Notes: generated by a model from the sequence alone, not told the origin. DNA of 64,000 bases from Clostridioides difficile_D (GCA_945861085.1 OX244046.1:3410001-3474000); one strand, 5' to 3'; shown: positions 1-9,456, numbered from the stretch's first letter. Translations and numbers: made by a program.

Positions 1-2163
1 ATTTTTCCAGTACTTAGGTATCCTTGGTTCAAAACTTAATTTATCATTTTTTATTTTCATTCCTGCAAATCCATATACTAAACTCATCCATGTTCCACCC
101 ATATTAGCAGCATGTATTCCATCACTTGTATTTTTTTGTAGGTTATTAATATCCATTAATGCTGTGTCCATAAAATAGTTATAAGCTTTTTCATGATTTC
201 CAATTTCACTTGCCATCATTCCAAATATTGACCTTGACAAAGATGAATCATGAGTAGTTATTTTTTCATAGTATTCAAAATCTCTCTTCTTTTGTTCTAA
301 GCTAAACTCATCAGGGAAAAGCAACGCTGAAAGTACAATATCTGCTTGTTTATTTACTTGATATCTATATATTGTTAATGGATGATAATAGAGAAGTAAT
401 GGATATTTTTCTTTTGGTGTATTTTTAAAATCCCATACTGATTTTTCTAAAAATGAATCGTCTTGTTTGCTTATTTTCTTCTCTTCATCATATGGTAAAT
501 ACATATTTTGAGCGGCATTTATCCAGTTTTTTACTTCATATTCTTGTAATTTAACTTTTCTAAACACTTCATTTGAAAATAAATTATGCTTAAATTTATC
601 TACCATCTGTACTGCATATATTAAATTATATTTAGCCATTAAATTAGTGTAGTAATTATTGTTTACTATTGCTGTATATTCATCTGGTCCTGTTACTCCA
701 TTTATACAGAATTTATTATTTTTTGATTCTATATAATCTCCAAATTCAACCCAAAATCTTGCTGTTTCTATAAGAATTTCTAAGCCATTTTGCATCATAA
801 ATTCTTCATCATTAGTTGCTTCAAAATACGTTCTAATCCCATAAGCTATATCTGCATTTATATGAAACTGTGCTGTTCCTGCTGGATAATATGCACTGCA
901 TTCATTACCATTTATAGTTCTCCATGAATATAAGCAACCTTTATTTATTCTAAGTTCCCTAGCTCTTTCTCTTGATGCATCTAAGATTGAATATCTATAA
1001 TCTAATAAAGCTCTAGCAATGGATGGTTGAGTATATATAAAAAATGGTAATATATACATCTCTGTATCCCAGAAATAGTGACCTTCATAGCCATCACCTG
1101 TAAGACCTTTAGCTGATATATTAGTCTTTCCATCTCTTCCTGCTGATTGATAAATATGAAATAAATTAGTTTTTATCCCCAGTTGAAGAGTTTTATCGCC
1201 TTCAATCTCTACATCAGAGGTTTTCCAAAACTCATTCATTTTCTCTCTCTGAATAGTTTTTACTTTATCAAATCCAATATTACATGCCTCTCTTAAAACC
1301 AATTCTAATGATTTTAAACGTTCTTCGCTTAAATTTAAATCAGAACATACTCTACTATATCCTACAACAATTTCTAAATTTAACCTTTCACCTTCTTTGG
1401 CATAAACTTCTATTTCTCGCTCAATACATTCCTCTGAAACATTATAAGTCTCATTTGTAATATTTCCACAAGTAATATATGAATCAAATCCACACCATAA
1501 CCCTAATTTACTTGTTTCTGTAACCAAATTCATAAAATACTTATCGTTATATTTTTTTATATCAATTTTAAATTGCTTCTTATTTATAGATGCCACTCTT
1601 GGGTCATCTACTTTTTCACAATTAAACTTCTCCATACTATTTTCCATTTTATTTTTAAATTTTATTTTTCCATTAAAATTCAATGGCGTTATTGTATATG
1701 AAATCATCATTAATTCTTCTATATCTTGTGATACTAATCTTTCTATAGATACTTTAACTTTTTTACCACGAGAGTTTTCCCATATAAATGAACGTTTAAG
1801 AATCCCTTCATTTAAATCTAGTATCCTAGTATGTTCACTTGTAATACCTTTTGATAAATCAAAGTAATCTCCTTCAATAGAGAAATTTACTATATGAGCA
1901 TTAGGTAATTTACAGATAGTCTGATTTTGTTTTGCATAGCCATAAGCACTTTCTCCATATGTAATTGGAGATGATTCATAAAATCCATTTACATATGTAC
2001 CCATATTATCTACATACTCATTATTAAAACCAGACTCTTCAATATTCCCCCTAATTCCTAAATGTCCATTAGCTAGTGTAAACAACGTTTCATTGGATTT
2101 TATTCTATCTTTATTAAACCCTTGCTCTATAAGTTGGTCCTTAGTAGTAAATATTAAACTCAT
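1..2163 (-). CDS. GH65 glycoside phosphorylase, C-terminus cut by window edge
   Basis: The frame is open from the window edge to ATG at 2163, giving 721 codons; the family is usually about 750-770 residues, so only the extreme C-terminus is missing. An AAGGAG box lies 7 nt before the start. The (alpha/alpha)6 catalytic region holds the family motif TGPDEY, with the general acid Glu at about residue 495. GH65 enzymes phosphorolyse alpha-glucosides (maltose, trehalose, kojibiose, nigerose or their 6-phosphates) to beta-glucose-1-phosphate; the sequence alone does not fix the substrate. The gene follows a 6-phospho-beta-glucosidase by 25 nt in the same direction, so the two are probably co-transcribed. 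That makes a phosphorylated disaccharide plausible, but this is inference. Confidence 0.85.
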   Translation of the reverse strand, partial: MSLIFTTKDQLIEQGFNKDRIKSNETLFTLANGHLGIRGNIEESGFNNEYVDNMGTYVNGFYESSPITYGESAYGYAKQNQTICKLPNAHIVNFSIEGDYFDLSKGITSEHTRILDLNEGILKRSFIWENSRGKKVKVSIERLVSQDIEELMMISYTITPLNFNGKIKFKNKMENSMEKFNCEKVDDPRVASINKKQFKIDIKKYNDKYFMNLVTETSKLGLWCGFDSYITCGNITNETYNVSEECIEREIEVYAKEGERLNLEIVVGYSRVCSDLNLSEERLKSLELVLREACNIGFDKVKTIQREKMNEFWKTSDVEIEGDKTLQLGIKTNLFHIYQSAGRDGKTNISAKGLTGDGYEGHYFWDTEMYILPFFIYTQPSIARALLDYRYSILDASRERARELRINKGCLYSWRTINGNECSAYYPAGTAQFHINADIAYGIRTYFEATNDEEFMMQNGLEILIETARFWVEFGDYIESKNNKFCINGVTGPDEYTAIVNNNYYTNLMAKYNLIYAVQMVDKFKHNLFSNEVFRKVKLQEYEVKNWINAAQNMYLPYDEEKKISKQDDSFLEKSVWDFKNTPKEKYPLLLYYHPLTIYRYQVNKQADIVLSALLFPDEFSLEQKKRDFEYYEKITTHDSSLSRSIFGMMASEIGNHEKAYNYFMDTALMDINNLQKNTSDGIHAANMGGTWMSLVYGFAGMKIKNDKLSFEPRIPKYWKN

Positions 2164-2188
2164 AATAACACTCCTTTCTTAAAATGAA

Positions 2189-3637
2189 TTATGCATGAGT
2201 TTCCATATCATTAAATAAAATTTCTCCATCTGTTTCTATTACTTTTTTATACCAAAAAGCACTTTGTTTTTTAGTTCTTTTAAATGAGCCTCTTCCATAG
2301 TCATCAGAATCAACATGAATTATACCATATCGTTTTGTCATCTTTCCTTCACTTACACTGGTTACATCTATACATCCCCACATAAGATATCCTATAAGCT
2401 CTATTCCATCTTCATTTACTCCAAGAATCATATTTTTAATATGTTCTTTCATATAATCTATACGATAATCATCAATTATTTTTCCATCTTCATTTACAAT
2501 ATCTTGAGTACCCAGTCCATTTTCTACTATAAATAAAGGTAACTGATACCTTTCATATAACTGATTCATAGTTATTCTTAATCCTACAGGGTCATTTTGC
2601 CATATACTATTTGATTTTGGAAGATATGGATTTTTTATGGTTTCTGGTCCATTTGTCTTTGATTTTTCTAAACCTTCAGCTCTAGCTGAACTACAAGCAC
2701 TAGAATAATAGCTAAAAGATACAAAATCTACAGTATTATCCTTAAGTGTTGATAAATCTTCCTCTTTTATTATTAATTTTATTTTATTTGATTTTAAATA
2801 ATGATTCATAAAACTTGGATACACACCCCTAACTTGAACATCAGAAAAAAACAAATTATGCCTTTCATGCTCTAAAGTTGCAAATACATCTTCTGGTTTA
2901 CATGTGTATGGATATGTTTTTCCAGCAGCTAACATACACCCAAACTTAAATTCTTTATTTATACACCTTCCTATTTCTATAGTTTTTGCATTAGCTAATA
3001 ATTGATGGTGTGCTGCTTGATATTTTTTCTGAAGTTGATTTTCATCAGCTATAAAAGTTAATCCAGCACCTATATATGGAATATGCATTATCATATTCAT
3101 TTCGTTAAAAGGAATCCAGTATTTGACATCATCCTTATATCTTTTCATCAAAATTTCAGCATATTTTACATATAAATTAACCACTCTTCTATCAGCCCAC
3201 CCCGAATATTTTTCAACTAGAGAATAAGGTATATCAAAGTGGCTTATCGTTATTAATGGTTCTATATTATATTTTTTTAATTCTTTTATTATATTATCAT
3301 AAAGTTGTAGTCCCTTTTCATTTGGTTCACTTTCTTCTCCTGTTGGGAATATTCTTGACCAAGATATAGAAAATCTAAAACATTTAAAACCTATTTCTGC
3401 TAACATTGCTATATCTTCTTTGTAATTTTCACAAAATTTAATCCCTATATGACTTGGATAGTATTGATTATTTTCATTTAAAATATTATCCTCATCTAAA
3501 CATACATCTTTTAATCTCTTATCATTTAATGGGAGTTTATCAAATTGAGATAAACCTTTTCCTTTAGCTAAATAAAATCCTTCACTTTGATTGGCTGAAA
3601 TTGCCCCTCCCCATAAAAAATCTTTACCTAATTTCAT
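2189..3637 (-). CDS. 6-phospho-beta-glucosidase, GH1
   Basis: This 482-residue cytoplasmic GH1 enzyme hydrolyses 6-phospho-beta-glucosides delivered by a PTS. The N-terminal FLWGGA signature is at residues 7-12. The acid/base Glu is at about 179 (FNEM) and the nucleophile Glu at about 372 (VENG). Length matches the family. It precedes the GH65 gene by 25 nt and follows an AraC-type regulator across about 295 nt, so it likely has its own promoter under AraC control. A second GH1 gene at 18.8 kb, in the bgl operon, is clearly related but diverged. Exact sugar specificity is not decidable from sequence. Confidence 0.92.
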   Translation of the reverse strand: MKLGKDFLWGGAISANQSEGFYLAKGKGLSQFDKLPLNDKRLKDVCLDEDNILNENNQYYPSHIGIKFCENYKEDIAMLAEIGFKCFRFSISWSRIFPTGEESEPNEKGLQLYDNIIKELKKYNIEPLITISHFDIPYSLVEKYSGWADRRVVNLYVKYAEILMKRYKDDVKYWIPFNEMNMIMHIPYIGAGLTFIADENQLQKKYQAAHHQLLANAKTIEIGRCINKEFKFGCMLAAGKTYPYTCKPEDVFATLEHERHNLFFSDVQVRGVYPSFMNHYLKSNKIKLIIKEEDLSTLKDNTVDFVSFSYYSSACSSARAEGLEKSKTNGPETIKNPYLPKSNSIWQNDPVGLRITMNQLYERYQLPLFIVENGLGTQDIVNEDGKIIDDYRIDYMKEHIKNMILGVNEDGIELIGYLMWGCIDVTSVSEGKMTKRYGIIHVDSDDYGRGSFKRTKKQSAFWYKKVIETDGEILFNDMETHA

Positions 3638-3911
3638 GCATCTACCTCTTTCACAGTATAAAGTTTTATAATTTCTATCTCATATTTAGTTATAAGATTT
3701 TTTCATACTATACCTTTTAAATAATTCAATTTAAAAATCCAATTATACTTTTTACTCATTATAATTAATATTGTCTATTTTCAATACTTTCATATTAAAT
3801 ATCAATATTAGATATCTATGTATATAATTATATATATAGCAAATACATTTTTATATCCTCATTATTGTTATCTTATTCTCATATATTGCTGTATATTTAT
3901 ATATATAAAAG
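3638..3911 (-). promoter_or_regulatory. Intergenic region, probable promoter of the GH1-GH65 pair
   Basis: This AT-rich stretch of about 270 nt separates the AraC terminator from the GH1 start and has no coding content. It should hold the promoter and AraC sites for the two downstream genes, but I could not pick out a convincing -35/-10 pair or repeated operator by eye. Confidence 0.35.
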
Positions 3912-3947
3912 AAAGTGCCTCATGAACTAAGTTCATTTTGAGACACC
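3912..3947 (-). terminator. Rho-independent terminator after the AraC gene
   Basis: On the minus strand, GTGTCTCA and ATGAAC pair with GTTCAT and GAGGCAC across a short loop, followed by TTTCTTTT. The stem overlaps the last codons of the AraC gene, so that gene and the GH1 gene are probably separate transcripts. Confidence 0.7.
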
Positions 3948-4820
3948 CGCTTTTTTCTCCAAGCTGTTATATCTTTTTTTAAATTCTAATGGAGAGACTC
4001 CAATTTTTTCTTTAAATACTCTGTAAAAAGTTTTTGTACTTCCAAAACCAACTTCTTCAACCAAATCTACAATGGATATATTGTTATTAAGTAATATCCA
4101 CTTTGCTTTTTCTAGTCTATATTCATTTAAAAAAGTTATAAATGTTTTTCCTGTATTTTTCTTGAAAAATTTAGTAAAATAATATACACTAAATCCTACT
4201 TCATAAGACACATCTTCTAATTTTATAGGTTGTTTATAATTTTTTTCTACATATTTGAATACGTTGTTCAATCTCTCTAGTATCTCTTTAGAGTTTATTT
4301 CATATTCTACTGTATTTTCTTCAATTTCTCTAGGAATCTGTCTATATAATATAGGAATTAAATTATACATTTTACCTTTTATTGCATAACTATATCCTTC
4401 TATTTTGTATAGGTCTTCATTGTATATATCTATCAATATATCGAAAACTGACTTTCTTATTTTTGCTGACCAATCTCTACTACATTTTTTTATACTACTA
4501 AATAAATTAATTAAGCTTTCTTTTTCTTCATTTAATAAAATTAAATCATTAAAAAAAGATATGTCAAATTGAAATACTAATCTTTCACTTCCTGGTGATG
4601 GCAGTATATAATGAATATCTCCTCCTTTTATTATCACTATCTCGCCTTTTTTTAGTTGCATAGGCTTATCATTTATAAATAGATTTACTACACCTTCTGT
4701 TATAAGTAATATTTCTATTTCCTTATGCCAGTGTGGTGTTGTTAATACTTCTCCTTCATTTGATAGACTACGAAAAGGAAATTCATGTATTAATTTAGGC
4801 ATTTCTAAATATATTGCCAT
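3933..4820 (-). CDS. AraC-family transcriptional regulator with cupin sensor domain
   Basis: This 295-residue protein has an N-terminal cupin-like sugar-sensing domain (about residues 15-90, with TPHWHKEIEIL and the barrel motif GEIVIIKGGDIHYI) and a C-terminal double helix-turn-helix AraC domain (about 190-290, ending in the typical GVSPLEFKKRY). It is a DNA-binding regulator and most likely controls the GH1 and GH65 genes just downstream. A PTS EIIA and a PRD regulator gene lie upstream. The start ATG is preceded by a GAGAGGA-type ribosome site. The effector is unknown. Confidence 0.88.
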   Translation of the reverse strand: MAIYLEMPKLIHEFPFRSLSNEGEVLTTPHWHKEIEILLITEGVVNLFINDKPMQLKKGEIVIIKGGDIHYILPSPGSERLVFQFDISFFNDLILLNEEKESLINLFSSIKKCSRDWSAKIRKSVFDILIDIYNEDLYKIEGYSYAIKGKMYNLIPILYRQIPREIEENTVEYEINSKEILERLNNVFKYVEKNYKQPIKLEDVSYEVGFSVYYFTKFFKKNTGKTFITFLNEYRLEKAKWILLNNNISIVDLVEEVGFGSTKTFYRVFKEKIGVSPLEFKKRYNSLEKKAGVSK

Positions 4821-4919
4821 ATATATCCTCTCCTCTCTAGTGTCTAAAAATTAATCTATACCATTTAAAAGAATACACATTTTATTTTAAAAACCTCAAA
4901 TTTATAATTTATACAATAC

Positions 4920-5369
4920 CTACACTTCATAAAATATATCTAATATTTCTTTTTTTGTATGTGCATTTAAAAGTCTTTCACTTATATTTTTACCACCTAA
5001 AATGTAAGCTATTTTAGATATTAATATCATATCTTCATTACCTCCAGATTGTGGCATAGCAAACATAATTATTACCTTTACAGGTAAGCCATCTATACTT
5101 GGCCAATCTACACCTTTTTTAGATTTACCTATTACTACAGATGCCTTCTTTACATATTTTGTTTTTCCATGTGGCATGGCCATTTGATAACCTATACTAG
5201 TAGAGCCTATTTTTTCTCTATGTTTTAGTGCCTTTATAAACTTACTTTTTAAAGTTATACTTCCTGTATCGTATAATTTATCTACTAATTCCTGTATTAT
5301 GCCTTCTTTTGTAATTGATTTCAAATCTAAAATAATGCTTTCTTCTGTTAATATTTCTCTAATTTCCAT
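4920..5369 (-). CDS. Stand-alone PTS EIIA component, fructose/mannitol type
   Basis: This 149-residue protein is a complete EIIA domain of the type-2 fructose/mannitol family. The phosphorylated histidine is His67 in the motif MAMPHGK. It accepts phosphate from HPr and passes it to an EIIB domain or to PTS-regulated domains. Its start overlaps the end of the PRD regulator by 11 nt, a sign of translational coupling. A likely role is to phosphorylate and control that regulator, or to serve the EIIBC of the nearby fructose-type PTS, which already carries its own EIIA. Confidence 0.88.
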   Translation of the reverse strand: MEIREILTEESIILDLKSITKEGIIQELVDKLYDTGSITLKSKFIKALKHREKIGSTSIGYQMAMPHGKTKYVKKASVVIGKSKKGVDWPSIDGLPVKVIIMFAMPQSGGNEDMILISKIAYILGGKNISERLLNAHTKKEILDIFYEV

Positions 5370-7281
5370 TTGTTTTCTCCAGTAGATTATTCTTAAATAA
5401 TATTTTAATATCCTCTTTGCTCTTGCAATCTATTATATAGTTTATATAGTTCTTTTGCCTATATAAATTTGATATTTCCATTAAAATATTCTTTAAAAAA
5501 CTTTGATTACTAATTTCTAAATAAATATCAATCGTTCTATTAACATTATTGATATTCATTATCCCTTTATTTAATTTACTTTGCTTATGTATATATATAT
5601 TTAAATCTTTTCCTAATGAAATAGATTCATATTTACTCCCTAAATTCACACCTATTAAACTTTCCATCTGAGCTACATCAAAATTAAAATATATATTATC
5701 TTCTAAATACATTCCTAATAAGTTTGTATCTAAGTTCATACTTTTTTTAGGTTTAGAAAGTAAAGCATTTTTTATATTATTAATATCACTTTCCATTAAT
5801 AGTACTGATACAACTATATGTAATTTATCTTTCAAATCTAAGTTTACAGTAGATATTACAAAGTCTACATCATCTAAATTTCGCTTACTCAACTGATGCA
5901 TAGGAACTATATCAACTATAGTCCATTCAGGAAATTCTCTTTTTAATCTGGCTGCAAGGAGCTGAGATGTTCCATATCCTGTATGACAAACTACTATTAC
6001 TCTTTTACTACTCATATTTCTTTCTATTGCCGCTTGAAAATATGTGGCAAGATACGAAACTTCATCTATACTAATATTCTTCAAACTATCATACTCTGGC
6101 ATAATATTTATAGTCATCATACATAATCCCAGCACATCTGAAAATCGCTCTTGTATCTCTCCTAATAATGGGTTTTTTATTTGAATATCATATCTTAATC
6201 TGTTTAACATAGGCCTTACATGAGATGCTAGACTTTTTTGTAGTAAGTCATCATTTTTGAGATTTATATTTAAAAATTGTGACATATTCTCTATCATTAT
6301 AGATGAAACCTTTTCACTTTCACTTAATATATCTGATTCATCATTATAACTACTATTATTTTCGCTACTAAATCCAGATGATACAAAAAAAATATATATG
6401 TACATAATTTCATCTTTTGTTATTTTTACTCTGTATCTATTTTCTATTTTATCTATAAGTGTAGTGACATTTTGATATACTAACTCGTCCAAATTATCTA
6501 CAGAAACTTCTCTTTCTTCTTGAGACTCTATTTGATTACCTTCTTCGATTCTCTTTAAACATATAAGTATATGGGTAATTAAATTTATATAGTAGGGCTG
6601 ATTTATAGTATATCCTAAATTGTATTCTAATTCTGTAATTATAGTTTCTACAAATATAATAGAATCTATATCAAATAAATTTATCAATGCACTAAATGTA
6701 ACAGAATCTAGTCTTGTTAACTCAGATATATCATGTTGTTCATAATTTTCATCTAATAAATCATCCATCATTTTGGCAATCGATTTCCTTATATCCACTT
6801 CTTTACCTATAATCTTAGTTCCCTCTAAAGTCTTATTAAGCTTTAAATTGTATTCTTTTATCCATGCCTCTATATATTTAAAATCATTTACTATAGAAGT
6901 TTTACTTACATAATATTTATCTGCTAACTGATTTATTGAAGTTATATTATTTGAATTTAGTAATAAATACTTTAAAATCTCCATTCTTCTCTGCTCTACT
7001 GATAAAGATTTATTTTCCTTCGATTGTATATTTAAACTATTAATTAAGTCTATGTTCTTCTTTGCTAAATCTTCTATTAATATTCCATAGCCTCTTTTTA
7101 TATCAATTTTTATATTAAAAGTTTCTAAATATCTCTCAATCATCTTCAAATCTTTTTGTAAAGTTTTATCAGATACATTTAATTTATCTTTAAAGTATTT
7201 TATAGGTCTATATTTATTTTCGTTTAATCTGAACCTCCCATGACTAAAGTCACAGGGTTCCTGCTTCATAGAATTTTGCAT
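5359..7281 (-). CDS. PRD-domain PTS regulator (MtlR/BglG-type activator), split by an IStron
   Basis: Domains in order are an N-terminal winged helix (NKYRPIKYF and LNVSDKTL), a second HTH around residue 110, two PTS-regulation domains, an EIIB-like domain with the P-loop cysteine in VVCHTGYGTS (about residue 435), and a degenerate EIIA-like tail. This is the MtlR/LicR-type activator architecture. Codons between 7229 and 7281 come from the inserted IStron, so the apparent start MQNSMKQEP is not native. The native first 12 codons lie at 9205-9242, and joining TTGAT at 9209-9205 to base 7228 gives a continuous frame through LKLI-LNENKYRP. The gene may be rescued by intron splicing or translated from an internal start. 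The stop overlaps the EIIA gene start. Confidence 0.85.
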   Translation of the reverse strand: MQNSMKQEPCDFSHGRFRLNENKYRPIKYFKDKLNVSDKTLQKDLKMIERYLETFNIKIDIKRGYGILIEDLAKKNIDLINSLNIQSKENKSLSVEQRRMEILKYLLLNSNNITSINQLADKYYVSKTSIVNDFKYIEAWIKEYNLKLNKTLEGTKIIGKEVDIRKSIAKMMDDLLDENYEQHDISELTRLDSVTFSALINLFDIDSIIFVETIITELEYNLGYTINQPYYINLITHILICLKRIEEGNQIESQEEREVSVDNLDELVYQNVTTLIDKIENRYRVKITKDEIMYIYIFFVSSGFSSENNSSYNDESDILSESEKVSSIMIENMSQFLNINLKNDDLLQKSLASHVRPMLNRLRYDIQIKNPLLGEIQERFSDVLGLCMMTINIMPEYDSLKNISIDEVSYLATYFQAAIERNMSSKRVIVVCHTGYGTSQLLAARLKREFPEWTIVDIVPMHQLSKRNLDDVDFVISTVNLDLKDKLHIVVSVLLMESDINNIKNALLSKPKKSMNLDTNLLGMYLEDNIYFNFDVAQMESLIGVNLGSKYESISLGKDLNIYIHKQSKLNKGIMNINNVNRTIDIYLEISNQSFLKNILMEISNLYRQKNYINYIIDCKSKEDIKILFKNNLLEKTNGN

Positions 7282-7345
7282 ACTAAAATATGTCTTACTA
7301 ATTCTCCACAGGCTATCCCCATAGTTCCTACGGTTCTTACATAAG
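7229..7345 (-). ncRNA. Candidate omega-RNA / right end of the IStron
   Basis: The 117 nt between the tnpB stop and the element boundary hold no gene. In IS605-type elements this end encodes the omega-RNA scaffold, and the guide is the sequence just outside the element. That would be regulator codons below 7229, beginning ATTAAACGAA on the minus strand. The assignment rests on position and family knowledge, not on a folded structure. Confidence 0.5.
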
Positions 7346-8455
7346 TTATTTATTTTGAATTGTTATTAGTCTTAACCCTTCTTTTAATATATTTATACTT
7401 GCATTTATATCTCTATCGTGAGTTTCATTACAACAAGGGCAAATCCATTCTCTTATATTTAAGTTCTTAACTTCCTCGTTTTTATACCCACATTTATTGC
7501 ATATTTGTGAACTTGCAAAGAATTTGCCTACTTTTACAATTTTTCTACCATACCAATTAGCCTTGTATTCTAATTGACGAACAAATTCTGACCATGACAC
7601 ATCAGAAATTAAGCGAGATAGTTTACGATTTCTAATCATGTTCTTTACTTGTAAATCTTCTATGCAAATAATATCATTCTCTTTTATTAATTTAGTAGAT
7701 AATTTTTGTAGAAAATCCTTTCTTTGATTAGCTATATGTTCTTGAAGTCTCGCAACTTTTAATCTTGCTTTATTTCTATTTAAACTACCGATTGTCTTTC
7801 TCGATAATTCTCTTTGTAATTTAGCAAGTTTGTTTAATGACTTCTTAAGATACTTAGGATTTTCTATAAAGTCTCCATAACTTGAGATACAAAATTCTTT
7901 AATTCCTAAATCTAAACCTATCTGATTATTAGTATTTTCAAATACTTCAATATCTACATTAGTACAACATAATGATACATAGTACCTACCACTTGGTTCT
8001 TTAGATATAGTAGCATTAAGTATTCTCCCTTTAGGTACTTGTTTATCCCTTACTTTAACCATACCAAGTTTAGGTAATTTTATATATTTACCACAATACA
8101 TGATATTTCCATTTGTAAAGTTAGTTTTATATGAAAATCTATTAGTTTTCTTTGATTTAAATTTAGGAAATCCCGCCTTTTTTTTAAAGAATTTTTCATA
8201 TGCATTATCTAAATCTTTTAAGGCGTTTTGTAGTGAAAATTTGTCAGGTTCTTTAAGCCAATTTAATTCTTTTTTTAAATTGGTCAAATCAGAACTACAC
8301 TGTTTATAAGTAAAAGTTTCTCTATCGTTTTTATAAACATCTATTCTTTTAGCAAGATACTTATTATATACAAATCTACAACATCCAAAAGTTTTGTTAA
8401 TTAGCTCTTGCTGTTTTTTATTTGGATACATTCTAAACCTATATGCTTTTTCCAC
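7346..8455 (-). CDS. tnpB: IS605-family TnpB, RNA-guided nuclease-type transposon protein
   Basis: About 369 residues, starting at a GTG (MEKAYRFRMYPN) 8 nt after GAGG; an in-frame GTG at 8464 would add three residues. The RuvC-like catalytic residues are present: Asp in GLDLGIKEF, Glu in CIEDLQV and Asp in DRDINAS. A CxxC...CxxC zinc ribbon (CNKCGY, CPCCNE) sits between the last two. TnpB proteins of this family are programmable DNA nucleases guided by an RNA from the element's 3' end. With all motifs intact this one may be active. It is the only complete protein gene in the IStron; its partner tnpA is broken. Confidence 0.92.
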   Translation of the reverse strand: MEKAYRFRMYPNKKQQELINKTFGCCRFVYNKYLAKRIDVYKNDRETFTYKQCSSDLTNLKKELNWLKEPDKFSLQNALKDLDNAYEKFFKKKAGFPKFKSKKTNRFSYKTNFTNGNIMYCGKYIKLPKLGMVKVRDKQVPKGRILNATISKEPSGRYYVSLCCTNVDIEVFENTNNQIGLDLGIKEFCISSYGDFIENPKYLKKSLNKLAKLQRELSRKTIGSLNRNKARLKVARLQEHIANQRKDFLQKLSTKLIKENDIICIEDLQVKNMIRNRKLSRLISDVSWSEFVRQLEYKANWYGRKIVKVGKFFASSQICNKCGYKNEEVKNLNIREWICPCCNETHDRDINASINILKEGLRLITIQNK

Positions 8456-8465
8456 TACTACCACC

Positions 8466-8655
8466 TCATTTTACTTGTTTTTTCTGATTATTAATATATT
8501 TTCTTGTCTGCTCCTCTGTATTTTCTGATACAGTAGCAACTAAATAACTAGGATTCCAAAGATGTCTCCCCATAATACTGGATGTCTATATTTGACATAC
8601 CATACTAATATCCTCTACCATGAGTAACTTCCATTTTTCATCACCTATCATAATA
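8466..8655 (-). pseudogene. TnpA (Y1 transposase) C-terminal remnant in the IStron
   Basis: Reading on the minus strand gives a tail typical of IS200/IS605 TnpA, with GRHLWNPSYLVATVSENTEE ending in INNQKKQVK just before tnpB. Upstream the frame has a stop (VCQI-stop) and no room for the roughly 150-residue enzyme with its HUH motif. The element therefore cannot mobilise itself without a transposase from another copy. Confidence 0.75.
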
Positions 8656-8699
8656 TTAAAATATGCAATTACTTAAAACAAGTATTTTGAAGGTTTTTT

Positions 8700-9204
8700 A
8701 TATTTATTTTTAAATAACATATATAAGAACCGTAAGTCTTGACTTTTATCATTTTTGAGGTTGTCGTTCACATAAATTCGCTACTACCTATGCAGTTCTC
8801 TTATGAACTTCTTACACTTTCATGTAAGCACAGACTATATCTTATCCTTCGGCATTATCCGTTAAGGTCTACCCACTTCCACTACCAATAGCTTGTAGTG
8901 TACTTCCCTCAAGAGGAATAGTCGTTGAAGTTTCTCCTATTCGGAGCTTACCTGCTGATTGCCCATTTTAAAGTACTTAGGATTTAACCTTATACCATCT
9001 AACCAATTTTTTCTACTTTCGTAACTTTCACACTTAGGTTTATTTCATCCTTATGTTTTAGTTTGGTTAGCTTTAGGGGTTTTTAGCAATTCAAGTAGTA
9101 TTGGATAGGTGTTATCCTATCTCTACATATAAGTTTCCCTATATGCTGACTAATTTAGCTACTAACTCATGACTAAAGTCACAAGTGTGCGTAGTTATTT
9201 TTTA
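8700..9204 (-). ncRNA. Group I intron ribozyme core of the IStron
   Basis: On the minus strand the conserved core appears in the right order: a Q-like element (AATCAGCAGG, near 8960), an R element (TTCAACGACTA at 8929-8919) and an S element (AAGATATAGTC at 8843-8832). R and S form the P7 guanosine-binding helix. The R/S sequences resemble subgroup IA introns. The 5' exon ends TTGAT, giving the U expected at the splice site. The 3' splice site would be about 1.5 kb further on, at 7229, after tnpB. Splicing would remove the whole IStron from the regulator mRNA. Confidence 0.8.
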
Positions 9205-9242
9205 ATCAATTTAAGAAATTCAATTTGCCTCGACACAAGCAT
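9205..9242 (-). CDS. 5' exon of the PRD regulator, upstream of the IStron
   Basis: ATG at 9242 follows a strong GGGAGGG ribosome site and encodes MLVSRQIEFLKL plus two bases of the next codon, the usual start of a PRD-type regulator. Without splicing the frame runs into the element and stops at TAA within three codons. Spliced to 7228, it continues in frame into the 640-residue regulator. Confidence 0.75.
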
Positions 9243-9339
9243 ACTTAGCCCTCCCTACCTATGTTTATATATTTCTATGTTTATATTAAGTACTATTTTA
9301 ACATATTTCCTAACTACGTAAAATTACTAAGATACTTCC

Positions 9340-9363
9340 GTATCATAAAAGAATTTATGATAC
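9340..9363. promoter_or_regulatory. Perfect 10-bp inverted repeat upstream of the regulator
   Basis: GTATCATAAA and TTTATGATAC are separated by 4 nt, about 100 nt before the native regulator start. The symmetry suggests a dimeric operator in the regulator's promoter region. The binding protein is unknown. Confidence 0.4.
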
Positions 9364-9407
9364 ACCTTACTAAATTGATATAATCGATAATATAATTTCA
9401 AAATAAA

Positions 9408-9456
9408 AAGTAAGGATATTTAGAAGTAGTTAACTGATTCTAAATATCCTTATTGT
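9408..9456 (-). terminator. Terminator after the fructose-type PTS gene
   Basis: TAAGGATATTTAGAA at 9411-9425 pairs with TTCTAAATATCCTTA at 9438-9452 (15 bp, 12-nt loop). On the minus strand TTTTTA follows. It separates the aldolase-PTS transcript from the regulator transcript. Confidence 0.8.

Larger units (their letters stand above)
7229..9204 (-). mobile_element. CdISt1-type IStron: group I intron plus IS605-type tnpB
   Basis: This 1976-bp element sits in the 5' end of the PRD regulator, directly after a TTGAT pentamer, the target expected for C. difficile IStrons. Near both ends is the same sequence GTGACTTTAGTCATG (minus strand, about 7255-7241 and 9183-9169). The 5' third contains group I intron core elements, the middle a tnpA remnant, and the rest a complete tnpB. 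The 3' end is set at 7229 because the intron would then end in G and the flanking frame is restored. The size agrees with my recollection that CdISt1 is close to 2 kb. Ends could shift by a few bases. Confidence 0.85.
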
